A stretch of DNA of 60,130 nucleotides, from assembly GCA_905215405.1 (NCBI GenBank), contig CAJMQE010000012.1:1-60130 (forward strand). Reading direction: 5' to 3'. The notes under the pieces were generated by a model. The model was not told where the DNA came from, searched no databases, and saw only the letters and a list, made by a program, of their open reading frames with translations. Every line of letters begins with the position of its first letter. Position 1 is the stretch's first letter. This document shows, piece after piece, positions 35,321-43,717 of the stretch. Source of the DNA: an uncultured bacterium. Lineage in GTDB: Bacteria; Bacillota; Clostridia; Lachnospirales; Lachnospiraceae. The translations under genes and the position numbers were made by a program.

Positions 35321-36139
35321 ATGAAGAAAAAGGCAAAAGTCTATCTGCCATTTGCAATCAATGAACTCAAGCGGCAGATGGCATACAGAGGGGCATTCTT
35401 TTTATTTATATTTATCAGTATGTTTGGCTCATTTATCAGCTATTTCCTATGGATGGCGGTTTATAGAAGTGCGTCTGCAGACACGCTGGAGGGCCTGAGC
35501 AGAAATGAGATGACGATCTATGTCTTTATGATCTATGTTACATCGGCACTGGTCACGATTTCGATCGCGGACTGGGTCGGTGATGATGTGGTGAAAGGGA
35601 CGGTCGCTATGAATCTGATCAAACCGATTGACTATCGGTTCAGTCTGGTATCAAGAGCATTTGGAGACGTGATTCATCGATTTCTGGCACCTGCAGTATT
35701 TATCTGGGCCGGTGTAGAAATCTATAAAATGAAAGTACTGCATCTACCATTTGAGGATCCAAGGCTGTTGGTGCTGTATCTGTGCAGTTGCGTAATGAGT
35801 TTCTTGATCTATGTTTTATTCGACTTTTGCTTTGGAATGATCGCTTTTTTTACCACTTATATATTTGGAATGATGATGGTCAAGGCTGCACTGCTCAGTT
35901 TTCTGATGGGGCAGATGGTTCCACTCTCATTTTTTCCAGTGCCGTTACAAAGACTCTTTGATTTTCTGCCGTTCTCCTCAATGGTCTATACTCCGGTGAT
36001 GATCTATCTTGGAAAATACAGTGCAGGACAGCTGGTGTTTGTTTTGTGCCGACAGGTATTCTGGGTCATTTTTCTATATCTGATTGGAACCGTGATCTGG
36101 CGCAGGGTCACAAAGAGGCTTGTGGTCCTTGGAGGATAA
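35321..36139 (+). CDS. ABC-2 family exporter permease, subunit 1
   Basis: 272 residues with six membrane segments (about 22-45, 65-85, 110-130, 140-165, 170-190 and 230-250). The N-terminal KVYLPFAINELKRQMAYRGAFF and the central DDVVKGTVAMNLIKPIDYRF fit the ABC-2/DUF990 permease family. It pairs with the ATPase at 34238 and the permease at 36246 to form one exporter. AGGGG precedes ATG 35321. Confidence 0.85.
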   Translation: MKKKAKVYLPFAINELKRQMAYRGAFFLFIFISMFGSFISYFLWMAVYRSASADTLEGLSRNEMTIYVFMIYVTSALVTISIADWVGDDVVKGTVAMNLIKPIDYRFSLVSRAFGDVIHRFLAPAVFIWAGVEIYKMKVLHLPFEDPRLLVLYLCSCVMSFLIYVLFDFCFGMIAFFTTYIFGMMMVKAALLSFLMGQMVPLSFFPVPLQRLFDFLPFSSMVYTPVMIYLGKYSAGQLVFVLCRQVFWVIFLYLIGTVIWRRVTKRLVVLGG

Positions 36140-36144
36140 ATGTT

Positions 36145-36208
36145 TATGTAATGCTAAGCACATGCTATACAAATGCTATGTAAAAGCTAAGCACATGTTA
36201 TGTATATG
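36145..36208. repeat. Two 32-bp imperfect tandem copies
   Basis: Copies at 36145-36176 and 36177-36208 share GCTAAGCACATG and the surrounding TATGTA(A)/TATG. They fill the gap between the two permease genes. Confidence 0.75.
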
Positions 36209-36245
36209 TGATTCCTATAATATGCACATGACAGGAGGGTGAAAG

Positions 36246-37046
36246 GTGAAGGTTTGGAGAGGCTATTTTCGATTATATAAGGTGATGATCGCACAGTTCT
36301 TTAAGATGATCATGCAGTCAAAAGTGGATTTCCTAATGGGACTGATGGGATTTTTCCTGACGGAAATTATGGGAGTGCTCTTTCTGGTTCTGATTTTTCA
36401 GCAAATCCCGACGCTGAATGGATGGACATTACAGGAATTGATCTTTATCTATGGATTTGCGCAGATTCCAAGGGGAATCGATCATTTATTTACAGATAAT
36501 ATCTGGATCATTGCATGGAGAATGGTGGTTAATGGAGATTTTGACCGGTATATGCTGCGACCTATGAATCTACTGTTCCAGGTCATCAGTGAAAAACTGC
36601 AACCGGATGCAATCGGCGAACTGCTGGTAGGGTTGTTGCTGATCATCAGTAGTCTTGCACATGGAGTTGTAAAGGTGGACGTATTGCGGGTACTGTTATT
36701 CTTCGTATCAATTCTGGCAGGAGCAGTCATTTATACTTCAATCAAGCTCTTTTATGCATCCTGGTCCTTCTGGATCCAGATCAGCGGTCCATTTCTGCAG
36801 ACGGCCTATGATCTGTCAGAATTTGCAAAATATCCAACGGAAATATATGCAAAAGTTATTCGTTTTCTGATCACCTGGGTCATTCCATTTGCATTCGTGG
36901 CATATCTGCCGGCTGCGTATTTTCTTGGACGGTCGGGTTCTGCAGCAATTGTTGGAATTCAGTGCCTGTTGGCTGTTGTATTCTGGTCGATCGCATATGT
37001 CGTATTTACAAGGGGAACCAAAAGATATGAGAGTGCAGGCAATTGA
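36246..37046 (+). CDS. ABC-2 family exporter permease, subunit 2
   Basis: 266 residues with six membrane segments. The start is GTG 36246, with AGGAGGG 5-6 bases before it. The pattern GFAQIPRGIDHLFTDNIWIIAWRMVVNGDFDRYMLRPMN is characteristic of DUF990-type permeases, which occur as pairs beside one ATPase. It completes the three-gene exporter. No terminator is seen in the 275 bases before the next gene, which otherwise hold nothing recognisable. Confidence 0.85.
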   Translation: MKVWRGYFRLYKVMIAQFFKMIMQSKVDFLMGLMGFFLTEIMGVLFLVLIFQQIPTLNGWTLQELIFIYGFAQIPRGIDHLFTDNIWIIAWRMVVNGDFDRYMLRPMNLLFQVISEKLQPDAIGELLVGLLLIISSLAHGVVKVDVLRVLLFFVSILAGAVIYTSIKLFYASWSFWIQISGPFLQTAYDLSEFAKYPTEIYAKVIRFLITWVIPFAFVAYLPAAYFLGRSGSAAIVGIQCLLAVVFWSIAYVVFTRGTKRYESAGN

Positions 37047-37321
37047 AAAAAACAACGACCAATAGACAGGAACTATTTCAGCAGGCTGGTAAAGCTTTCT
37101 TATACAGACGTCATTGACAGACAGACCTCTTATCGTTACAATATTTCATAGATACCCGATAATAATAATATGAAAATTCAAATAGATTAAATATTTTAGC
37201 AGTTCAAGACTGTATGGAGACAGGAATAGGCGAGTTCTGCTTTCTAGAATCAGCAGGATCGAGAACCTGAAAAACCTGTATAAAAGATAAATGGGTAGCA
37301 AGTGATGGAGGTACGATAAAA

Positions 37322-38473
37322 GTGGAAAATAGAACAGAAATTACATGGCAGGAATTAAAAGAGCTGAATCAGAAGGATTATCAGATTATTGATATTCGTG
37401 ATGAGATGGCATATAGCTACGGAAATGTGCCGGGCTCAGTAAATATTGAGCAGGCAGTGTTAAAGCAGCAGATCGAAGATGGAGATTTTTCTTCAATTCC
37501 TAAAGATAAGAAAGTGATTCTGATGTGCAAACGTGGAATTGCAAGTGACGAAATGACAGCGCTTCTGGAGGAAAACGGAATTCATGCATACAGCTACCAG
37601 GGTGGTTACAATGCATGGTTGATCGCAGGCATGCAGGAGTCAAAAGTAACACAGGAGGATATAGAGAAAAGTATTCGTAAGAAATTCCATAAAGAAATAT
37701 TCAGTAAATTTACCAAGGCAGTCAATGAATATCAGCTGGTCCAGGAGGGAGACAAAATAGCGGTCTGCATCTCTGGTGGTAAAGATTCTATGTTAATGGC
37801 AAAATGTTTTCAGGAATTACAGCGTCATAGAAAATGCTCTTTTGAGGTCAAATTTCTCGTTATGGATCCAGGCTACAGTCCTGAGAACAGAAAAATTATT
37901 GAAGACAATGCACAGCTTCTGGGCATTCCAGTGACAATCTTTGAATCGGACATCTTTGAAGCTGTATTTGATGTGGAAAAATCGCCATGTTATCTGTGTG
38001 CTCGTATGAGAAGAGGACATCTCTACAAAAAAGCACAGGAACTTGGCTGTAATAAAATAGCACTTGGACATCACTATGATGATGTTATTGAAACAATTTT
38101 AATGGGCATGCTTTACGGAGCACAGATCCAGACCATGATGCCGAAACTGCACAGTACGAATTTTGAAGGTATGGAACTGATTCGTCCGCTCTATCTCATA
38201 CGTGAAGATGACATAAAGAGATGGAGAGACTATAATGACCTGCATTTTATCCAGTGTGCCTGCAAATTTACAGACACCTGTACGACCTGTAATAGTGAGG
38301 GAACAGGTTCAAAACGTGTAGAAGTCAAAGAACTGATCCGAAAAATGAAAGAAACAAATCCATTTGTAGAGGCAAATATCTTTAAAAGCATGGAAAATGT
38401 GAACCTGGACACAGTAGTACAATACAAGCAAAAAGGTGAAAGACATCATTTCCTAGATACCTATGAAGAATAA
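37322..38473 (+). CDS. Rhodanese - PP-loop (TtcA/TtuA-like) fusion, putative tRNA thiolation enzyme
   Basis: 383 residues from GTG 37322 (GGAGG 10 bases before; the upstream ATG hits a stop). Residues 1-105 are a rhodanese domain with active-site loop CKRGIA (about 62-67). Residues from about 120 are a PP-loop ATPase with SGGKDSM (about 143-149), the pair CYLC (about 223-226) and a later Cys-rich patch CACKFTDTCTTC (about 311-322), as in iron-sulfur tRNA thiolases of the TtcA/TtuA group. The rhodanese part could hand persulfide sulfur directly to the thiolase. The modified base is not predictable. Confidence 0.85.
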   Translation: MENRTEITWQELKELNQKDYQIIDIRDEMAYSYGNVPGSVNIEQAVLKQQIEDGDFSSIPKDKKVILMCKRGIASDEMTALLEENGIHAYSYQGGYNAWLIAGMQESKVTQEDIEKSIRKKFHKEIFSKFTKAVNEYQLVQEGDKIAVCISGGKDSMLMAKCFQELQRHRKCSFEVKFLVMDPGYSPENRKIIEDNAQLLGIPVTIFESDIFEAVFDVEKSPCYLCARMRRGHLYKKAQELGCNKIALGHHYDDVIETILMGMLYGAQIQTMMPKLHSTNFEGMELIRPLYLIREDDIKRWRDYNDLHFIQCACKFTDTCTTCNSEGTGSKRVEVKELIRKMKETNPFVEANIFKSMENVNLDTVVQYKQKGERHHFLDTYEE

Positions 38474-38492
38474 TTACCGCGCACATCCACAT

Positions 38493-38885
38493 AGGTGAAA
38501 TCAGCTGGCTAAGCCCCAGCGTCTGTCTCATGCTCTCACAAACTAAATCTGCGCAGGTGAAATCAGCTGGCGAAGCAATAGCGTCCGTCTCACGCCTTCA
38601 CAAACTAACTAAAACTACGCGGGTGAAATCAGCTGAGCGAAGCAATAGCGTCTGTTTCACACCCCCACAAACTAAAACTACGCGGGTGAAATCAGCTGGC
38701 GAAGCAATAGCGTCCGTCTCACGCCTTCACAAACTAAATCTACGCAGGTGAAACCAGCTGAGCGAAGCAATAGCGTCCGTTTCACGCCTCCACAAACTAA
38801 AACTACGCGGGTGAAATCAGCTGAGCGAAGCAATAGCGTCCGTTTCACGCCCCCACAAACTCAATCTACGCGGGTGAAATCAGTC
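38493..38885. repeat. Tandem array of hairpin-forming 62-66 bp units
   Basis: Six full copies start at 38493, 38555, 38621, 38684, 38746 and 38809, and a partial seventh at 38872. Each begins (A/G)GGTGAAATCAGCTG, continues GCGAAGCAATAGCGT and ends TTTCACGCC..CACAAACTAA. GTGAAA and TTTCAC in each unit can pair, with GCT/AGC inside, so every copy forms a hairpin. Copies differ by a few bases and two alternate forms (CTGGCG and CTGAGCG) are mixed. Frames through it are open but repetitive and lack start signals, so it is non-coding. Confidence 0.9.
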
Positions 38886-38975
38886 CCGCGAAGCGGGCGT
38901 CACCCATCATGTCAGTCCGGCGTTCCCCAAAACTGTTTCACACTTTTCGCGGGTAACAGCATAAATCAACCAAGA

Positions 38976-39113
38976 ACCCCGGCCCACACCCCATCCAAAA
39001 GGGAACCATTGCGGTCACGTCAGTACTAGGGCTGCGTATTCACGCAGCCCAGTACTGTTACGTGACAAGCTGAGCGCAAGCGTGTTCCCGTTGGATGGGG
39101 TGTGGGCCGGGGT
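38976..39113. repeat. 138-bp GC-rich palindromic element
   Basis: Perfect 23-bp inverted ends lie at 38976-38998 and 39091-39113 (ACCCCGGCCC at one end, GGGCCGGGGT at the other). Inside are nested arms GGGAAC/GTTCCC (39001-39006, 39084-39089), GTCACGT/ACGTGAC (39014, 39060), CAGTACT/AGTACTG (39021, 39051) and GGGCTGCGT/ACGCAGCCC (39029, 39042) around ATTC. The GC content is far above the surroundings. It could be a mobile palindrome (MITE or REP type) or a very stable terminator for both flanks. The stretch 38886-38975 before it holds one more hairpin, CCCGC-GAA-GCGGG. Confidence 0.88.
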
Positions 39114-39127
39114 GACTCATCTATCGA

Positions 39128-40468
39128 CTACCCGCGGATATAATTCAGTTTTCCAGCTTTAAAAAAGTACTTCGCGTGCATATACAGACTTACTCCCAGC
39201 GTCATCACTTCTGCAACAGGCACGGCGACCCATACGCCAGTAACCCCGAAAAAGTGTGGTAGTGTCAGCAGGTTTATGACCATGAACACCAGTGTCCTGG
39301 AAAATGAGATGATTGCGGACACCTTTCCATTGGAGAGGGCCGTAAAAAGTCCGGACGATACAATATTTACTCCGCTGAACAGAAAATTCAGGGCAAAGAT
39401 GCGAAATCCAGTTACAGCAAGATCATAGGTAGCTGCTTCTTTAGTGAAGATGGATACGATCGGAGTAGATGCAGCAATAGAAATTGCGGTGATCATGACG
39501 GATGATAGAACAACGAACAGCATGGATACTTTGTAAAGTCGTTTAAGCAGTTCTTTATTGCCGGCACCGTATTGGAATCCGGCAATAGGACTGATTCCTA
39601 TCGAAAATCCCATATAAAAAGCATTAAAAAGAAATTGACCATATAAAAGAATTGTTATAGCGGCAACGCCGTGTTCACCGGCAAGTCGGATCATAATTGT
39701 GTTGAACAGGATCGTGACTAAAGCATTTGACAGCTGGGTGATCATCTCAGAAGAGCCATTGTAGCAGGCCATTCCAATTTCTTTTGGACGGAATTTAAAA
39801 AATGTAAAATGCAGCTCTTTTTTTGATATAAAAAAGAAAATAATACCGGAAATAGCAGGAACAGACTGTCCGATTCCAGTTGCAAGTGCAGCACCTCCGA
39901 TACCCATATGGCAAAGTGCAATGAATACATAGTCAAGGAGGACATTTAAAAAGCCTGCGCCTATCGTAAGAAGCATTCCAAGATTCGGATGACCAGCCGT
40001 GATCAGATATGACTGGAATAAAGTCTGAAGCATGCATGCAGGAGCAAAGCTGACAACTACTTTTAAATAGGTCTGGCAGTCAGCAAGCAGAATATCACTG
40101 GAACCCAAAAAACGGCAGATCGGAGTCAGGAAAACAAGTGTCAGGATTGTGATCATCAGGCTGATGCAAAAGCCGATCAGCACGAACTGAGACAGACATT
40201 CCCTGGCATCTTTTTTACAGCCTTTTCCAAGATAACTGCTGATGATCGCATTTCCTCCAGCAGAAAACATCATGGCTATGGCTACGACGACATTGATAAC
40301 GGGGTAGACAATATTTAGGGAAGAAAGGGCATTACTGCCCGCATAGCGTGAAATAAAAATACCATCAACGATCGTGTAGAGCGACATGAAGACCATCATA
40401 ATTATGGATGGAAGGGCAAATCGCAAAAGTGACCATGGCGTAAAATTTTGATTAATTGAGTGACTCAT
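39128..40468 (-). CDS. MATE family efflux protein
   Basis: 446 residues with about 12 membrane segments. FALPSIIMMVFMSLYTIVDGIFISRY and SALSSLNIVYPV at the N-terminus and the matching second-half motif (QFLFNAFYMGFSIGISPIAGFQYG) place it in the DinF/MepA-like MATE group. On the minus strand AGAAAGGA precedes ATG 40468. It diverges from a MerR regulator, which likely controls it: a pump paired with a drug-sensing MerR protein is a common arrangement. Confidence 0.9.
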   Translation of the reverse strand: MSHSINQNFTPWSLLRFALPSIIMMVFMSLYTIVDGIFISRYAGSNALSSLNIVYPVINVVVAIAMMFSAGGNAIISSYLGKGCKKDARECLSQFVLIGFCISLMITILTLVFLTPICRFLGSSDILLADCQTYLKVVVSFAPACMLQTLFQSYLITAGHPNLGMLLTIGAGFLNVLLDYVFIALCHMGIGGAALATGIGQSVPAISGIIFFFISKKELHFTFFKFRPKEIGMACYNGSSEMITQLSNALVTILFNTIMIRLAGEHGVAAITILLYGQFLFNAFYMGFSIGISPIAGFQYGAGNKELLKRLYKVSMLFVVLSSVMITAISIAASTPIVSIFTKEAATYDLAVTGFRIFALNFLFSGVNIVSSGLFTALSNGKVSAIISFSRTLVFMVINLLTLPHFFGVTGVWVAVPVAEVMTLGVSLYMHAKYFFKAGKLNYIRG

Positions 40469-40631
40469 AAAAAAATCCTTTCTGGTATTAATAACGATTA
40501 TATTTCAATACATCATAACAAAAGTGAAACCAACTAAAGTAACACTATTAAAGCAAGAATAACAAAAGCAAGAATAGCGGAAGTAAAAAAATACAAAAGC
40601 GAATTTATAAATAAATATGTGTTCTTGACAA

Positions 40632-40664
40632 CTGACACTATATACTATAGGGTTACCCTATAGT
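40632..40664 (+). promoter_or_regulatory. MerR-type promoter with perfect palindrome
   Basis: ACTATAGGGT (40644-40653) and ACCCTATAGT (40655-40664) are perfect 10-bp arms about one central base. CTGACA (40632-40637) and TATAGT (40659-40664) flank it as candidate -35 and -10 with a 21-base spacer, longer than the normal 17 as MerR promoters are. A TTGACA at 40625 is an alternative -35. The MerR protein at 40683 probably acts here. Confidence 0.7.
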
Positions 40665-40682
40665 CAAGGAGAAGATGGAAAT

Positions 40683-41501
40683 ATGATGAGAGATAATTAC
40701 ATGACGACAGGCGAATTTGCGAAAATTATGGGGGTCACAAAACACACTTTATTTCATTATGATAAGATCAGGCTGTTCTGCCCGGAGATTGTGACTGAGC
40801 AGGATTATCGATACTATTCGATGGATCAGATGGAAGCATTTAATACGATTCTGTTATTAAAGGACCTTGGTATGTCACTGGAGGAAATCAAGGAGTTCTT
40901 AGTCGACAGAAGTACGGAGAAATTTCTGGATGTATTTGCGGAGAGAGAGAATCAGATCGATGCGCAGATCAAAAAATTGCAGGCTACAAAAAAATGGATT
41001 GCACAGCGCAAGAAAAAACTGATGTTGGCAAGTCAGCAGGACTGGAACTGGGTGGGAATCAGAACATTTCCGGCGCGGTATTATCTGCTCAGACAGATGG
41101 AAGATACTTCATCAAAATCCTTTCATAAAAAGATCAATGAATTGATCGTGGAATTTGAAGCTTATGGGACAGGAAATGATTATGATATCGCTTATTTTCA
41201 GCATGGCAAGCAGGTTGAAAATGGAATCTACGATGCCTATGATAACATTGCGCTTTTACTCGGAGACAAGCCACCCCAAGAAAATTATGCAATACTGCCA
41301 GAAGGAAAATACCTGACCGCTTACCACATTGGCACATGGCAGACAGTAGGTGAGGCCTATGAAAGACTGTCTGCTTACAGAAAAGAGCATGGAATTCTGA
41401 CAGAGCATGAATATACGGAGTACTATGTTGTAGACAATTTTACAGCGGAAAGCATTCAGGACTATGTGACAGAAATCATAGTCAGAATAATTGAAGAATA
41501 G
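40683..41501 (+). CDS. MerR family regulator with GyrI-like effector domain
   Basis: 272 residues. The N-terminal helix-turn-helix begins MTTGEFAKIMGVTKHTLFHYDKIRLF and is followed by a long dimerisation helix (about 80-120). The C-terminal half (EEKYL-type repeats with ILPEGKYLTAYHIGTW) resembles the GyrI/BmrR multidrug-binding domain. By analogy with BmrR it would bind hydrophobic cations and activate transcription from a long-spacer promoter. The divergent MATE gene is the probable target. ATG 40683 or 40686 follows AAGGAG (40666-40671) at a long spacing. Confidence 0.88.
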   Translation: MMRDNYMTTGEFAKIMGVTKHTLFHYDKIRLFCPEIVTEQDYRYYSMDQMEAFNTILLLKDLGMSLEEIKEFLVDRSTEKFLDVFAERENQIDAQIKKLQATKKWIAQRKKKLMLASQQDWNWVGIRTFPARYYLLRQMEDTSSKSFHKKINELIVEFEAYGTGNDYDIAYFQHGKQVENGIYDAYDNIALLLGDKPPQENYAILPEGKYLTAYHIGTWQTVGEAYERLSAYRKEHGILTEHEYTEYYVVDNFTAESIQDYVTEIIVRIIEE

Positions 41502-41509
41502 TAGAAGAT

Positions 41510-41586
41510 TAAAAAGATAAAAAGAAGATAAAAAGAAGAATAAAAGAAGAATAAAAGAAGAATAAAAGAAGAATAAAAGAAGAAAT
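41510..41586. repeat. Purine-rich 11-bp tandem repeats
   Basis: About six copies of an 11-bp unit AGAAGAATAAA and its GATAAA variant follow the MerR gene. They are of the slippage-prone type. Confidence 0.85.
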
Positions 41587-41694
41587 AGAGGTATCTCTCA
41601 TACAGAAAAGTTATACCACAGACGGTGAATGTTGTTGAGATTAAGGGCAATATGGGGTATATTAGTACGAGATAAAAATGAAAAGAGGTTTACA

Positions 41695-42672
41695 ATGAAG
41701 TTTTATTTTGCACCACTTGAGGGAATCACAGGATATGTGTTTCGAAATGTGTATCATGAATTGTTTGGGGCAGGAGTCGACAAATATTTTACACCGTTTA
41801 TTGCACCGACTTCAAACAAGATTATGAAGACCAAAGAATTTAATGATATGCTGCCAGAGCATAATCAGGGCATGGTCACAGTCCCTCAGATTTTATGTAA
41901 TGATGCAGATTTATTTATAAATGCGGCACAGGAGTTGAACCGTCATGGGTATACAGAGGTCAATTTAAATCTGGGCTGTCCATCTGGAACAGTGGTCTCC
42001 AAATACCGTGGCTCCGGATTCCTGGCACAGCCTGAAAAGCTGGATGCATTTTTGGACAGAGTGTATGAACATTTTGCAAATACGGACATGAAAGTGTCAT
42101 TAAAGACCAGAATTGGAAAGGAAGATCCAGAGGAATTTCATGAACTGCTTCGGATATTTAATCAGTATCCGGTCAGTGAGCTGATCATTCATCCGAGAAT
42201 CCGCACAGACTTTTATAAGAATAAACCGAATCTGACAGTGTTTCAGGAGGCGGTAGACAAGAGCAGTAATCCGCTTTGTTACAATGGAGATATCTTTACG
42301 GCTATGGATTATCGGGATATGACAGATCGTTTTCCAACAGTTGACAGCGTAATGCTCGGCAGAGGTCTGATCGCAAATCCGGGGCTGATTCGTCATATCA
42401 AAGATGGCAGTGAACTGACAAAAGAGGCAATCCGCACCTACAATTACCGCTTGCTCGAGGCTTATCAGAAAGCGCTCTCTGGTGATAAATTTGTACTGTT
42501 CAAGATGAAGGAAATGTGGATCTATATGGGACACATGTTCACCAATCATGAAAAATATGTCAAGAAAATGAAGAAATCACAGACCGTGACAGATTTTAAG
42601 ATCGCACTCGAACAGCTTCTTCATGAGCAGGAAATTATACAGGAAGCAGGCTTTAGTGGAGACAAGAGATAA
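41695..42672 (+). CDS. tRNA-dihydrouridine synthase
   Basis: 325 residues from ATG 41695 (AGAGG 6 bases before; the upstream frame has no such site). The FMN barrel signature is MKFYFAPLEGITGYVFRN at the N-terminus. EVNLNLGCPSGTVVSKYRGSG (about 91-110) contains the catalytic Cys, and VMLGRGLIANPGLIRHI near residue 220 closes the phosphate site. It reduces uridine to dihydrouridine in tRNA with NADPH. The Dus subtype cannot be told. It stands alone. Confidence 0.93.
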   Translation: MKFYFAPLEGITGYVFRNVYHELFGAGVDKYFTPFIAPTSNKIMKTKEFNDMLPEHNQGMVTVPQILCNDADLFINAAQELNRHGYTEVNLNLGCPSGTVVSKYRGSGFLAQPEKLDAFLDRVYEHFANTDMKVSLKTRIGKEDPEEFHELLRIFNQYPVSELIIHPRIRTDFYKNKPNLTVFQEAVDKSSNPLCYNGDIFTAMDYRDMTDRFPTVDSVMLGRGLIANPGLIRHIKDGSELTKEAIRTYNYRLLEAYQKALSGDKFVLFKMKEMWIYMGHMFTNHEKYVKKMKKSQTVTDFKIALEQLLHEQEIIQEAGFSGDKR

Positions 42673-42845
42673 GTATAATAAATAATAGAATAGATAGGCA
42701 CGGAAAGACTTATGAATATCATACTAAGGTATATTACTATTAAAATAGAATTGTAATAAATGATATCGAGTGGATTTATACAAGAGGGAAGAGATTCTGC
42801 TTGATATGAAACCGGAGTTGTAAGGCAGTTAGATGGGGGGAGCAA

Positions 42846-43427
42846 ATGATTGTTATCGATTTTTCTGGAAGTACTTTTTTCATCCTTTTTATTATTTTAC
42901 TTAGTGCTGTATATTTTGTATATCGCAGAAAACAAAGAAAATTGAAGTTTTTGGTACCAACAGCCATAATTTTATATGTGATGTTAGTACTTCAGGTGAC
43001 AGTATTTCCAATCTATATTGTGAAAAATGGAATGGCAGAGACAATTTTTGGAGAAGTGAAAAAATATCATGCAGGCTGGCAATTGATTCCATTTCAAACA
43101 ATTCGAAGGACGTTGTCGAATCCGATAGTTTTCTTTAGACAGTGTGGTGGAAACATACTACTGTTGTTACCAGTTCCAGTACTAATTGGAATCATACGGG
43201 AAGGTTTTAATACAAGAAAGACTTTTTTTATAGGGGTATTACTGAGTATTTGCATTGAACTTATGCAGTTCCTCACAAACTGGCTGACGGGATATCCGGG
43301 GCATGTAGTGGATGTTGATGATATTCTTTTAAATGGAATTGGCGTACTTGCGGGAACCGTATTGATCAATGGTATCAGAAAAATAAAGGGTATGAATTGC
43401 ATCATAGCAGAGTTGACCAGAAAGTAG
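42846..43427 (+). CDS. VanZ-like family membrane protein
   Basis: 193 residues with about five membrane segments. The conserved VanZ-family features are WQLIPFQTIRRTL, the GGNILLLLPVPVLIGI core and GHVVDVDDILLNGIGVLAG near the C-terminus. VanZ-like proteins add low-level teicoplanin tolerance in some contexts, but most have no known role. GGGGGAG before ATG 42846 is a strong ribosome binding site. Confidence 0.9.
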   Translation: MIVIDFSGSTFFILFIILLSAVYFVYRRKQRKLKFLVPTAIILYVMLVLQVTVFPIYIVKNGMAETIFGEVKKYHAGWQLIPFQTIRRTLSNPIVFFRQCGGNILLLLPVPVLIGIIREGFNTRKTFFIGVLLSICIELMQFLTNWLTGYPGHVVDVDDILLNGIGVLAGTVLINGIRKIKGMNCIIAELTRK

Positions 43428-43717
43428 ATGGATGAACAGGCTTTGCAGGAATGGGACCAATTAACTAATTTTATTACAGGAAAAAGTGTTAGACTAACAG
43501 AATTTAAGACTACGTCCAAAGGAGTGGAGACAGGAATTATGTAAAATGGTACTGTTTTTACTCCTTTTGTGGTATGGGAAAATGTTGCGGTCAGAGGTAA
43601 AGTATAGATGCGGTTAAAAATACTTTGTGATGTCACATAAGCAGCATATGCAATAGAAATAAAAGGATAAGCAGCATATGAAATACGTAGGTTTGAATTG
43701 AATAGCAGGTGATTAGT
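43428..43717 (+). other. Gap with a hairpin and a 30-bp duplication
   Basis: AAAGGAGT (43518-43525) pairs with ACTCCTTT (43560-43567), with GTAAAA/TTTTAC inside, a possible weak terminator for the VanZ-like gene. ATAAGCAGCATATG occurs at 43637 and 43667, a 30-bp tandem duplication. No gene is seen. Confidence 0.55.

Noticed and set aside
38493..39029. Open frames of 73 and 93 codons within the hairpin array, and the array as a CRISPR
   Set aside because: The frames are made of repeated units and lack start signals. There are no unique spacers between repeats, so it is not a CRISPR.
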